Assembly: GCA_030248135.1 (NCBI GenBank)
Contig: JASANC010005440.1
Span: 1-64,000, forward strand
DNA length: 64,000 nt
Reading direction: 5' to 3'
Origin: Theristus sp. LFF4_11
Taxonomy: Eukaryota; Nematoda; Chromadorea; Monhysterida; Xyalidae
The translations under genes were made by a program, and so were the position numbers. Below are positions 46,126-57,714 of this stretch, piece after piece (within the stretch, counting starts at the first letter, position 1; the number at the start of each line of letters is the position of its first letter). The notes below the pieces were generated by a model. That model made no database searches. It saw only the letters and a list, made by a program, of their open reading frames with translations, and was not told the origin of the DNA.

Positions 46126-46830
46126 TTCAACGGTAACTGCGCGAGTTTTGAACCAAATTCAATGAATGCACCTTACTAGTGAAAAGTGATAATTTGATTG
46201 CTGATTACTATCAATTCTCGTTCATCAGCAAACACTTTACAATTGAACGGCATTTCCTCGTGAACGCAGCTGATTGGCTGCTTTTGAATTGAGCATGCTG
46301 AATAGGTGTACTGTACATGTACAATCAGTCTTGGTAAATCTAATGGTGATGGGTTTAGGTGATGTTTTCCTTTTCGGGTCTTCTTGATCCGTGATGAGTT
46401 TCGACACGATCTTATTTGACCTTTATGGACGCTGGAAAATCTCGAGGGATAAAAAATTGTCGCAGTCAAAGAAAAGGTCACATTTTTTCACAATCTTTCT
46501 TGGCTATTAGGGAGGTGTTTGTCAAACTATTCTGTGCGGGGTCTTGTCAAGACCCAATGTTGTTTGCAGACCCATAGTTTTGTGCCAATTTGTCATTTCC
46601 GACCGCAGACATATTGCGTTGTTCAGTGTTCTTTGTTTCTGACTTTATGCGGTTGCAGTGATTTGTTTCTTCTTTAAAAAAACTTGTCATCTCGTGAACA
46701 TTGTTAAACATTTGAACATTGCTTTGTTGAACAAATGATCTGCCGAAAATCTTTTTTGTTGATGGTGGCTTGTCTCGCGATGTGGTGTTTTCAATTTGTG
46801 CAGCAGAAAATATTGTCAAAAAAACAAATA
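46126..46830. other. Intergenic, no gene seen
   Basis: AT-rich sequence with one CAGCTGATTGGCTGC word near 46270. ORFs here are short and lack codon bias. Confidence 0.5.
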
Positions 46831-46837
46831 AGATCAA

Positions 46838-47055
46838 TTGTAATATCTTTTATTTTGGTCCCGCGTGTCAATGCGCGCATAGATGGGCAAGCAGTCTCAT
46901 GCACGACGCGGGAATTCAAAGTTGACAAAAAAATCCGAGCCCCCTAAATACGGCTGGGTCACTTAAATTCTGGATTCTATTCTGAATTACCACATAAAGA
47001 TTGATACTTAATTCCTTTCCCGTCCACAACCGCATTGAGTCGCAGGTCTTAATGA
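46838..47055 (+). repeat. Family G repeat copy
   Basis: TATCTTTTATTTTGGTCCCGCG, GCAAGCAGTCTCATGCACGACGCGGGAATTCAAA, then CCGCATTGAGTCGCAGGTCTTA. It is highly similar to 53190-53395. The ends are not sharply inverted. Confidence 0.7.
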
Positions 47056-47064
47056 AAAGATTAT

Positions 47065-47503
47065 ACCGTATTACCTCTATTAAACCCCCCCCCCCAAAAT
47101 TAAACCCCCCCCCCAAAAATAAACCCCCACCCCCTTGACAAGTTTCCAAATAATCCCCCCCCAAAAAAATAAACCCCCATGGGGGTTTATTAGAAACCTG
47201 TTTGAAAAACATACCTAGCGAATTCAGTGGCTGAATGCAGTGACATTGGTGAAATTGTGCTACCAAAGGCCCCAAAGGGATGAGTTAGTGGTAATTTCAT
47301 TACAAAAGGCTGTTACAAAAGGAAATCTCTGTGAAAAGTAGAAGTTTCTGCGACTTCCTTCCTGCCATGGAAGGTATTTTTGCCATTTTGCCCACCCCTA
47401 AAAATGGTTTCCAAATAAACCCCCCCCAAAATAAACCCCCACCCCCAGAAGTCGCTGAAGAAATAAACCCCCATGGGGGTTTATTAGAGGTAATACGGTA
47501 GTT
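47065..47503 (-). mobile_element. Family F element (ACCGTATTACC termini)
   Basis: Reverse copy of 35653-36067: TACCGTATTACCTCTATTAAAC at the left and GAGGTAATACGGTA at the right, C-rich runs near both ends, and a core with AGTGGCTGAATGCAGTGACA and CTACCAAAGGCCCC. Confidence 0.85.
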
Positions 47504-47830
47504 GTGTTCCGATTTTTATTCCACATTTTGATGGTAACGTTTCGCTGTTCAAGTGGGAATGGTGAACGTCTGTGAATGGTTTTTTGCTTCATATATGCCA
47601 GCTGATTTTACCGTGACCCTCAGTCACAAAGTGATGGCTGCTTTTAAATTTTATTATTATTTCAACGTTATACTTAACACATTTATAGATAATATTAAGT
47701 GAAGCAAAATTTCCATTGTTCCGTAAACATAAAGCATAGTTTATACAACAATACAGGCGCGCTTGTTGCAAGCAGAGCAGAAAACGTTTGAGAAAAAAGG
47801 CTGATGCAAATATTTCGAAATGTGCGAAAT
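47504..47830. other. Intergenic, no gene seen
   Basis: AT-rich sequence with no coding signal. Confidence 0.5.
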
Positions 47831-47831
47831 A

Positions 47832-48112
47832 CTGTAAAAGTAAAGTCTTGCATATAAGGTCTCCTTATATAAATTTGAAAATCAAAAATTTCTGAAAAAA
47901 GTGGAATTTCGTGTGACAACCTTATATAAGTGGGAGGAGGTCTTATAAAGCGAACATTAGGAATTCCGGGCCTTACAAACGGGGTAGGATTTTGACTAAG
48001 TCAAAACTTTTAATTTTTTGGTTTCCCGCCGTGTGACACTCCGCCCACTTTTGGGTGGGGGTCTGATAAGTGGGAGGAACCTTATATGCAAGACTTTACG
48101 GTATTGTCGAGA
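47832..48112. mobile_element. Family H MITE with 27-bp inverted ends
   Basis: TACTGTAAAAGTAAAGTCTTG and CATATAAGGT at the left face ACCTTATATG and CAAGACTTTACGGTA at the right. Subterminal CTTATATAAGTGGGAGG and GATAAGTGGGAGGAACC also pair. One copy is in the window. Confidence 0.7.
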
Positions 48113-49074
48113 AGAAAAATTCTTGATCTTGATCACCAAAAACAATAACAATCACAGTAACTGTCACCAGTGACATAAGCAAGAAAAAAGGTTTCTGTAC
48201 ACAGGCTCGCAGTGCAGCTGGTTATTTGTAAATTCAGCAAAGTTTTTTTTTTGATTTTTGGGTCTTGAAAAGGCAAGAAGAAGGATTAAAAGACATCTGT
48301 AACACAGAAAATTAACGAATCAAAGCAGACAAATTGAACGCCAACGCATTTCATTTTTTAGATCGGACACACTGATTGGCTGTATTTATAACGAATCAGC
48401 GTATCCCATTTTAATCGAATTCATACAACCAATGAACTAGCATTTTTCGTAAAAAACCTGTCACCGAATTTATATGATCACAAAAGCTACAACACAGTCT
48501 TTATACAGTAACACATCGAAACGGACCCGCAAAAAGTGCAAAAAAGTCAAATGCTTAACAGGCTGTAATAACGAACAAAATAGTGTGTTCTCTTTTTTAT
48601 ATACTCGTAAACGCTCTTAAATTGAATTGTGAAAGAATATGTGGTTTTCCGAAATTCCAGAGGTACCATTTCAGAATCAAAGTTACATCAATCGATTAAG
48701 ATCATAATCAAAGAATCGATGAATAAATACAATTACACAAATACAGTTATGGTGTACAACAGAAAATGTTTTTGCACCTCAAGAAATAGATGATAAGAAA
48801 TCTGTTGGCAAAAAAGTTAGAGAAAATGCTCTTTAAAAGATTTTGTGTACTGTAAAACCAATGACTAAAATCGAAACGGTTCAGTTTGTTCAGACACTGC
48901 CAGATAATATAAAACTTTACAAATTATGATACACTGTTCAGTGAATCTGTTCTGTACACGACACACGAAACATGTACAACTTGAACTAAATTGAAATTTC
49001 AAAAAAAAAACAAAAACAAAATTACTGGTTTTAAAATTCGAACCAACATCAAAATTCTTATGCTACGTACACGC
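48113..49074. other. Downstream flank of the ZCCHC24-like gene
   Basis: About 960 bases, very AT-rich, probably the 3' UTR and beyond of the minus-strand gene. There is no other coding signal. Confidence 0.45.
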
Positions 49075-52000
49075 CTAACGACCACCACGACGGGTTGTTG
49101 ACACGAGACCTTTTTCGAGCGCCTTTTGCATGGAAAACTGAAAGTGAAAAATGAAAAAATTATCTCACACAGGTGTTTCAAGGATTCACCTTAAGTAGGC
49201 CATATATATACATTTTGAGAACCGTGCACATTGTTGTAAAACAATTAAAAAATGTCAAAAAAGCACATTCGCTTCGAGGCGACTGCGGAACGTAACAGCA
49301 AAGTTCACGGTTCTCAAAGAAAACTCGAAGCTTTTGCCGGGGGGATGCCGAGATAGGCAAATAGTTTCACGCATGACGCGGGAATTCAAAATTGGTGAAG
49401 TGATCCGAGTCCCCTAAATAGGGCCATTTTGGATTGCTACATAAAAAATCGAAACTGGTTTCCATTTGACGTCTGCGCAAACGCATTGAGACGCAGAACC
49501 AAAAAAAACTTATATAACTACCTCCAGTGCCTGCCAAACCGCCGGCGTTTAAAATCGCCTCCACCTTTCTACAGTCGAAACTCTAAATTATAGGGTATCA
49601 GCTGATTGCTTGCTGATTGATCACGTGATGCCTAGTTTCTGTAGAGAAATCGCTGCGGAAGCGGAATCGGCTTCGCACAGAAAGTATGCGTGGTCGCGTG
49701 ATCAGCAAGTAATCAGCTGATTGCCTATATTTTAAGAGTTCGATTGTAAAGGCCCGTTCATACTGACGTATGCTGACGTACGTCAAAGGCACGTCTCCAT
49801 GAACGATAATATGCAATAACACAAGACCTAGCGTGCCGTGCCGTACCGCACATGCATACGTCTGTATGAACGGCAGTATACAATAACACGGGACCTAAAG
49901 TGACGTGACGTGCCGTGCCGTATACGCATACGTCAGTATATGAACGGGCCTTAACACTGCCAATTCTCACCATTTTAAACGGATAGTTCGCCTCGCCACA
50001 GCGCTTGCACGCCTGCGCCTCGTTCGCGCGACACCGGATCGACTGCCACCGATGGCCGCAGCCGGCACGGACGCAGCGGAACAGACCGAACGATTCGGAC
50101 GCGCCCTGGTAGGGAGTCAGCGCGTTCGGACTCGACTGCTGCGCGATACGCTGAGGAGAAGGCGGAGAGTGGTGATTAATGGGTGATCGTAAAGTTGATG
50201 AAATTGAACGCCTCTCCAGTCGCTTGCCAGTTCATTAGGACAATACCAAACGTACAAAGCAACACTCACCCCCAATCACACGAATCACAACCCTATCGAC
50301 TATAACAAGAAACGAAGTTTTGAAACCAAATGCGAAAAGCCATGCCACGGTTAGGTGAGGTTGCATGTCACTGGTGATTGTGGCTGATTGGTTGGTGGAC
50401 TTTCAAGAGGGGCACATCACTGATGAGGCCACCGATCTTCTGGATTCATTCATTCATTCATTTTATTTCGCAAGAATGCGGAATGCTCCGCTAAAACTGT
50501 TAAGACAGCTCGAGATACGGAGATATGGATATGGATGACGGCTAAGTCGAAATGCAGAGAATTATCCTGCAACTTGGTTGACTTCGTCTGTGGTTCAACT
50601 TGCTTGATGCAAGCGCCTGGGTGAACGGTTGCTGTGAAGCCGCGAGACTTCTTGTCCGCTGAGGATTCGATCTAACCTGTCATATAAACTGAGTCCTGGT
50701 CGGAAGACCGCGCACCTTTACACCGGAGTCAACAATTTGTTGCACGATCATCACAGACAAACACATCGGCACACCTGCCGTGTCTGCGTGCGACGGTGAT
50801 GTTAGACTCGAGTGAAGAAAAAGTGCGCGATCATCCACTGACCGGATCACCACCGGTGATCAGATCACTATTTTCACCACGCACCCAACGAAAGCTAAGA
50901 AAAAATCCACATATTCTGAAAACATTGTGACTGCCAAAGTGCCTCAAACAAAATAGCCTAACAAAAGCCCCTAACAAACAAAAACAAAAAAAAACCTCCG
51001 ACTAGCGAACGAACCAGCTGACAGTCCTGAATGTAATGATCGCCGGGCACCTTGCAGCACTCGCAGACGTACGTCGGCGGCGGCACACTGCGCGACTCCG
51101 CCGAGAACAACGCCTGCTGGAACTGGCGGAACTCCTCCGCGCTCAGGCCGAGACTGTCCGAGCCGTCATTGTCGTCGTGTTCCGGTTTATTACTGTTGTT
51201 GTTGTTATTGCCAGACGGCGTCTCATTCTCCGTGTCGGTGGTGCTACTGGTGTGATTGTTGCTAGCACTGTTGCTACTGACGTTGCTACTGTGCGTGCTA
51301 CAGTCGGAGGAGGCTGGAGAGGACATCTGCGAGGCGTCCCAACTTCGGGATACCTGTGTGGAAAAAAACATTCATTTTCAGGCTTTTCAGTGATTGCGAA
51401 ATTTACTGAACTTACAAGTCACACAGTTATGTAACACTGTAACACAGTTATGTCACACAATTAGAAACAAACACACGGGCACATATCCGTTGTATGCGCC
51501 GCTGTGATATCGTGTGTGCGTGTGCAACATCACTGCATTGCAATCGATTGCACAGTTTTAGACCACCTTCAAACCGAATATTGCTCAGTGAATCAAGTTG
51601 TTATACTTCAAGTAGCGAGAGAGTGGCGATTTACTGGACTGGAGAACAACCAAAATTACAGGGAAAAGATCACGTTATATAGCAGAATAACACTCAATTA
51701 CAGCTAATTACACATAATAATTACGATAATCACCCATCATTAACTTCTCCCCCATCAACGAAAAGAGAGACAGGGAGAAGCCAAATCACAAAATCTCCCT
51801 ATTTTCAATCACAAATCATTTAGCCGTCCATTCACCACGTCCTATGACCACCACATCTCCATCCTCGGCACACGCTCGGCCGGAAACGCTCCACACATCG
51901 GCACTGCGGCCATCATCTCATCACGACTCAATGCTCGGCGCTCGTTCGGCAGCCAGAAGCACGTGAAACTCGGCACCTTGGCCTCGTCGCAGTCCTCGCG

Positions 52001-54111
52001 ACGCGTCATCGCCCATTGGCTGACGTTCATCTCTCGGCACATCCTTGGCCGGATAACTGACTGCTGGTCGCTGCGCTGATAGTACGCCAAACTCCGCTGC
52101 GTGAACGGTTGTCTCCTTCTCGTCCATCGAACGTCCCAAGTGCTGCGAGCCATTTCCTCCGCGGTTGCTCGTCTTACCACACGCGCTGCCATCTCGCGGG
52201 TCAGCGACAAAACCATAACAGGCGATACGGGACAAGTCGCGCCTTCCACGGCATAAAGCGACAAAACAAGTCGTGCCCAAACAGGGTAAACACAACAACA
52301 AATACAAATTGTAGCAGCAGACGACCACAGAAGGCCGGTCATGATGACCGCCTACGTGCCACGCTCAACGGCGGGCTCACCACTTCAAGTAGCGAGAGAG
52401 TGGCGATTTACTGGACTGGAGAACAACCAAAATTACAGGGAAAAGATCACGTTATATAGCAGAATAACACTCAATTACAGCTAATTACACATAATAATTA
52501 CGATAATCACCCATCATTAACTTTATTGTGGATTTATTCAAACGTGTCTGAATTAAAATGACGTTATTTGCTTTAAAAACGCCCGTTGGTAAAAGTCAAT
52601 GTTAGAAAAACTAAAATGTCAGTTTGGTGTGACTGATTCGACATTCACCATTTGTTTACGGGAAGAAATCGGCTAAACGGAAAGTCTGGTTTGCTGTGAA
52701 CGGCAAGCGCATGTTTGGCGGCACATGACGTCATTTCAGTGGGGCACGTTTAAAAAAATGGATCATAATCAAACTGTCAGCACAAGAAAACAACCCCAAC
52801 GCAACACCAAACGCACCTTTTTCATCGCCACCGGCACCGAAACACCATGATTATTGCCGTGATCGCGGTAATAGTCGGTGAAGTCGTTATACGGGCACGA
52901 GTAACCGCGACCCGCGAACGGTATGCGACCCGCCGCCAGCGCGGGCATCTGAACCGGCATCATCGGTGGTGCGGTACTGGGGAACACAAAGGCACCCTCA
53001 CCCTCGACATCGATGTTATTCAGCATCGCTGTGGTCACCGCTGCGTTGTAGTTGTCGGTTGGCGGGCTGACCGACGAGAATGGGGACTGGACGGGCTCCG
53101 AGGGCTGGTCGGAACGCGGGCCGGCCGGTAGCGGGCCGATCACGCTGTCCTGGAATGGAACGGTCGTTTTTTTTTTTAATTTCTGTAATATATTTTATTT
53201 TGGTTCCGCGTCTCAATGCGCGCACAGATGGGTAAGCAGTCTCATGCACGACGCGGGAATTCAAAATTGGCAAAGGGATCCGAATCCCCTAAATAAGACC
53301 GGGTCACTTAGGCTGTTTTGAATTACCACATACAGATTGAAACTAGTTTCCTTTTACGTCCACAACCGCATTGAGTCGCAGGTCTTAAAGAAAAGATAAT
53401 AGTTCAATTTAAACTTGTGTGCATGTGGCTGATTGGCTGGTTTTGAATTCAGCGCCCGCTGCAGTCAATCAGCGTGCATTGCCAAATGTCAAATGCCTAA
53501 TTCACAACGTCGAAAAGGCACAAATTAAAGAATTTTAACGAGATGCTTATGCCGCCTTATTCTCTATCGCCGAGCAAAGTGACGGTGCATGGCATGTATG
53601 TCATATTTATTTTTAGGCGACATGAGAAAGTAACCCCCCCCCAGCAACACAGGCGTATTGACAGACCAGTGCAGTAGCGTATAGCCGAACATCGTGTGGC
53701 TACCCATAAAAATCGTCACTAGTTCCATAAAAATGAACAAAATAACATCGTTCAACCAGTCCACTTTTACGGCCGAACTAAGCTAGGTAGAACGGCAGAA
53801 CAACTCCAAAACAAAAAATCTGTCGTTAAAACAGACCAAAATTGACAAACTTCATGAGTGACCGGTCTAACATTCAGCAAAAGTTTATACAAACAAATTC
53901 CAACCTACCATCGAGACAGCGCTGGCCGCTCTTGCTCTCAGTTTGTCCATCTCCCAGGGCATCGGCGACCAACAAGTACCGCTGTTCAGACAGAGGAACT
54001 CCGGTTTGCTGGAATTGTCAGGCACCGGCACGGGTGACGGCGGATACCGGTGCATGATAACGGGCGGGGCTGGTAGTTCCCGAAGTTGTTGCCAAGCCGA
54101 CAACGGGGACA
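49075..54111 (-). CDS. ZCCHC24-like zinc-knuckle / 3CxxC protein (first exon missing)
   Basis: Five minus-strand exons join in frame: 54111-53909, 53149-52817, 51353-51015, 50150-49971, 49137-49075 (TAG), about 372 residues. The N-terminal half is Pro/Ser-rich and low complexity. Exon 3 has an acidic Asn-rich stretch, then PPPTYVCECCKVPGDHYIQDC, a CCHC knuckle. Exon 4 continues ALTPYQGASESFGLFRC, then CGHRWQS and CKRCGEANYP, and exon 5 has QKALEKG. This order equals human ZCCHC24 (PPPNYLCHLC, GHYIKDC, LTPYQG, FGEYKC, KW, CIKC, YPHKQ, PLEK), a family also related to ZAR1-type 3CxxC domains. Its molecular function is poorly known and RNA binding is inferred. The first zinc pair here is C-x4-C rather than C-x2-C, and the final human CxxC tail is absent. 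The initiator exon (ending in phase 1) was not found upstream of 54111. Confidence 0.8.
49340..49510 (+). repeat. Family G repeat copy
   Basis: AGGCAAATAGTTTCACGCATGACGCGGGAATTCAAAATTGG, GATCCGAGTCCCCTAAATAGGG, then CGCATTGAGACGCAG. It lies in the last intron of the ZCCHC24-like gene. Confidence 0.6.
49572..49749. mobile_element. Family A MITE copy
   Basis: ACAGTCGAAACTCTAAATTATAGGG to TATATTTTAAGAGTTCGATTGTA. The arms contain ATCAGCTGATTGCTTGCTGATTGATCACGTGATG and its inverse. It abuts the family I copy that follows. Confidence 0.8.
49752..49952. mobile_element. Family I MITE, TAA target duplication
   Basis: AGGCCCGTTCATACTGACGTATGC to the inverse GCATACGTCAGTATATGAACGGGCCT, flanked by TAA. 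An internal near-duplicate (CATGAACG, CAATAACACAAGACCTA; GTATGAACG, CAATAACACGGGACCTA) makes it longer than the 35024 copy. It ends about 18 bases from the exon 4 donor of the ZCCHC24-like gene. Confidence 0.8.
50445..50765 (-). repeat. SINE type 1, tRNA-derived, AATG tail
   Basis: On the minus strand a tRNA-like head has an A box (GGTGTAAAGGTGCGCGG), an anticodon-like stem (GGTCTTCCGACC) and a B box (GGTTAGATCGAATCC). A body follows, ending in AATAAAATGAATGAATGAATGAAT. This is a complete SINE layout. It lies in an intron of the ZCCHC24-like gene. Confidence 0.7.
51605..52522 (-). mobile_element. Short element with two identical 141-bp direct repeats (TRIM-like)
   Basis: Two copies of ACTTCAAGTAGCGAGAGAG ... 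CATCATTAACT (51605-51745 and 52382-52522) appear identical and flank about 636 bp. The tetranucleotide TTAT occurs just outside both ends (51601 and 52523), as a target duplication would. Read on the minus strand, the first repeat is followed at once by TGGTGAGCCCGCC, which could be a primer-binding site. The inside carries one 166-codon minus-strand ORF (52342-51842) and an overlapping 135-codon ORF in another frame, neither with reverse-transcriptase or gag motifs that I can recognise. It lies in an intron of the ZCCHC24-like gene. Confidence 0.75.
52527..52769 (+). mobile_element. Family B MITE copy, one CRE intact
   Basis: Follows the direct-repeat element with no gap. The left CRE is mutated to TGACGTTA and the right TGACGTCA is at about 52726. 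It lies 47 bases from the ZCCHC24-like exon at 52817. Confidence 0.85.
53190..53395 (+). repeat. Family G repeat copy
   Basis: ATTTTATTTTGGTTCCGCGTCTCAATGCGCG, AAGCAGTCTCATGCACGACGCGGGAATTC, GATCCGAATCCCCTAAATAAG, CCGCATTGAGTCGCAGGTCTTA. It is about 40 bases from the acceptor at 53149. Confidence 0.75.
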
Positions 54112-57100
54112 CTGTATGTACAAATAGGTAGATGGATTGTTTGGAGGAACAGCGCGGAAAATCACGAAACTACCGAGTGTTTTTTTTGTCACTCCCAAGT
54201 TCCGTCAGTCAATTAATTGATCGTTTGTTTTGTAGAAAATGCTCTCGGCTGTACAAAAAAAAGTTGGTTGCACGGATGTATGTGGCGCGCTGGCAATTAT
54301 AATCTGCAACATTAATAACAAACAATTATTATCGAATTTTAGTGGCGCGAGAATGGTTAGGCAGAGAAATGATGTAATCTCTGTGTGATGTTTCCAACCG
54401 ACCACACTTTCCAGTAAATGTGTAGCAGAAAAAATCCAGTTCTACACGCGCAAACACATGCAAATGAGAAAACCGTGTGTGGTAAATTCGCAAAAAAAAA
54501 CGTTATTGCAGCCGCCGCATGCTGCTGCTTACGATTGTGCAGCAGAGATTAAAAAGTTAGGATAGAAAATATGCTACTGCTACTGAAAATTATTCTCAAA
54601 ACTCAACAGTTTAACTTCTTGCGCAGAATAAGAAAATTGCTAATAATAGCGCGCAAAACAGTAAGCAAGCAAACAGAACAATACGAATGGAACTTCCGAA
54701 ATCAGTGCTGGAAGATATGTTGTGCTTGTGTGCGTATTTTTAAAATGTACAGTACTTCTTGAAGTGGTAACATTCTTAACCATACGCTTGCGTGCGCGCG
54801 AATTACACAATCCTTCGCAGCATATTGAAAACGAATGAATAACGCAACATTTACACTTAATGCATTGTCACCATTAAAACGGCAAAAGCGGGTGACCATT
54901 TCGCAACACAACTGAAACACATTCAAACAACAGGCTTGTAGTGTACTTCAAAAAAAAGAAAAAACACACACGAATGCCCAAAAACTCCCATAAGCAACAG
55001 CAATATAACACAACACAAGAAAAACTTCAATAACAATAAGCAATTACTTTGACTTCAGTAATAATTGTGGCCTGCTGCATCATACAGCACGTATTCAACT
55101 GAATTTAATTCAATTTAACAACAAACAAGCATGAGACATGACTTTCCGAAAGTCGCACGACCGTTACGTTGTTTTGTTGTTATTCTCAGACATCAAAATT
55201 CCGCCGAATAGTCACAAAAACAAAAACAAAGTCGTATCACCAGCATGATAGCAGGTTTCTCAGAAGTGAATGAAATTTAGCGTAATTCAGAGCAACACAC
55301 ACGCCCAGTGCAGCTGTTTACGAGCGAGTGTAGCAGCGAGAAAAAAACACCCAGAAATAAACAAACAGCATAATAACAACCACGTAATATTGTCAGCATG
55401 GTTACGCATTTCTACCGATGACGCATCCTCCAGAAAACGCTTGGAAAAACAACCACAGCCTGTGTTATGACGAGCCCACCGCAATTTTTTTCGCGTGGGT
55501 GGACTTGCCGCTGAGTAGAATATACGCACGCACAATAACGCCAACATAATACAAATACAACTATTACGCACGACGCTGCCCTGCTTGGCGGCATGCGGTC
55601 AGAGTGTGCGGTTGAAGTTGGCGAAGTTGTTCTTAAACTTTTTCTTACTATCACTTGCTTACTTGAAATAGTACATACAGCCTACGTAAAACTTGGATAA
55701 CGGTGATTGGTTGACAATATGACGCATGAATCGGCATTGTGAACTGTGTTGAACAATGATATGCAGCAAAACAGCATACATATGTCATGTTTGAATTCTA
55801 ATAAATTAAGACGACACTACCATGATTTTCCTTGAAGAAACCGTTAAACATTTATTTTCACACAACACTTAACGAATGCTTCGTAACGAACCACAACAAC
55901 AAGATGGTCTACAACGAATCACCCTATCTTCCGACTGAAATGTAGCCAGCAAACCAATCGCTCAAATGCGCACCACTACACTTAGACTAAACCAACAATC
56001 ACCCCCAACCGAACCCTGAACACGTCATGCTAGCGCGAGCATTCCATTCGGGTGTTACTACGCGACGGGTGTCGCTGCGGTGTCTGTTTACGCCAGTCCA
56101 CGCCACAAACAGCGCTTACTCATCGCGTCTGCTACGTGTGAACGATAAAAATATGCGTGCGCGCGCGCTTTTTTTTCTTCTCTGTGTCAGCGGTATAGTA
56201 GAATATAAATAGGCGCGGGCGGGGTTTTGGATGGGCTGACTAGGCTGAAAAGTGACGTAGGCGGCTGGGAAGCGGCGCAATTTGAAACCTTCCCACGATT
56301 ACGATAACTTGTAGGCTGTAGCATCGTAACTCTGCGGTCTACGGAATACGTTTTCAATCGTGTTGTGTCTCAGCACGATCTCACTGCAATTATCCTGATC
56401 ATCAGGGAAGATCTTAAAGAAATTTTGCGATCAGTCCTCAAACACAGATTCTATGGTTAGGCTTCCATGCGAATTGATAACACGCGCACTGCGATCGTGT
56501 CAAGACCCAGTACGGTAGCGACCGTAGTCCGTGTGGTGCCCGAGGCGCTGCCAAACTGATGATTTCACGATACTTGTTATCAACAAACAACACACCACCA
56601 ATTTCTCTAGGGTCTCCAGGTCTGGGCCCGTTCTCACGTTTACGTAATAATGCGTGTTTATAATAAATAACAGTGGAGGTTGCTATTTTCGGATTGATAA
56701 TACGCACGCGGACTTTCTATCGGGGCGGAAGCCCGTCGAAAAAAGCCGTTAATCATGCGTTCTTCAAGATGCTATTTTTGTGCTTTGGCCAGCTGCATGT
56801 TTTTTCCGGTCATTGAGCGCGTCTGTGTGTGGGTGTCGCGTATTGTGAAGCTTTGTCGGAACTTTGTTGGATCAGACACAATTAGGAAGTTGAGAATACC
56901 AAAAGATGAGTTCCGAATCTATTAATCTGCATAAGTTAAGACAGGCGATATCTATTATTCTGTCACTATCTGTTATAGTAGTTGGTGGATTGGCTGAATC
57001 GGAGCCCTCTGATTAGTCCGTAGTGTCATGATCATGATTCAGTCATACTACCGAAACAAATTTTAAAGCGTGCGTGATGCTATGGATAAAAAACGATACG

Positions 57101-57714
57101 TATACATTGGATCGTGTTTATAATTTGAACGGTTCAGACACCTACCGAATGCTCAGAATTGAAATGGAATTTATTCAAAATCTCGTAATACCGGTGTTCA
57201 CCAGCCCCCGTCAAGTGCAGCTATGAAACGTGTTTCGCTCGCATTATGTGCAAAATACAACACAACTTATGCACGCAGCAGTGATTTTAAAAGCTGCCTG
57301 GGAAAAGAGCGCATGCAGTAGTGCACGTTTGCAATGTTTTTTCTGGCCATAATACAAAAAAACCGAAGTTGCTTGAACACAACAATCATTAAAACTGCGG
57401 ACCAAAGAGTACGGTACCTGGTGGATTCGGTCTTGACACGATCTTGTTTAGAGGCCTTTTTGTTGTTTGTGGTCGTCAAAGATAATCACTGGAAACATGA
57501 AGTTGAAAATCGTTCGACCATCAGCGAATGGTAAAACGAAGTCCAAAAATCATCACTAACGATCTTCTACAACGAACAAGATCGCGTTGGAAACGAAATA
57601 CCGCAGATGAAAGCACCAATCGTAAAAAGTACACTCTGTATCGTTATAATGTTGCAGTAAAGCACCACGTCTGATGACAGCCTGCGGTCAGTTTTATACA
57701 AAGCGAGTCGTGTC
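54112..57714. other. Intergenic region, no gene supported
   Basis: About 3.6 kb that should contain the promoter and first exon of the ZCCHC24-like gene. ORFs are short and without homology that I recognise. A pair of related stretches with TCGTGTCAAGACCCAGTACGG (about 56500) and the inverse GGTCTTGACACGATC (about 57430) may be ends of an uncharacterised repeat. Confidence 0.5.
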
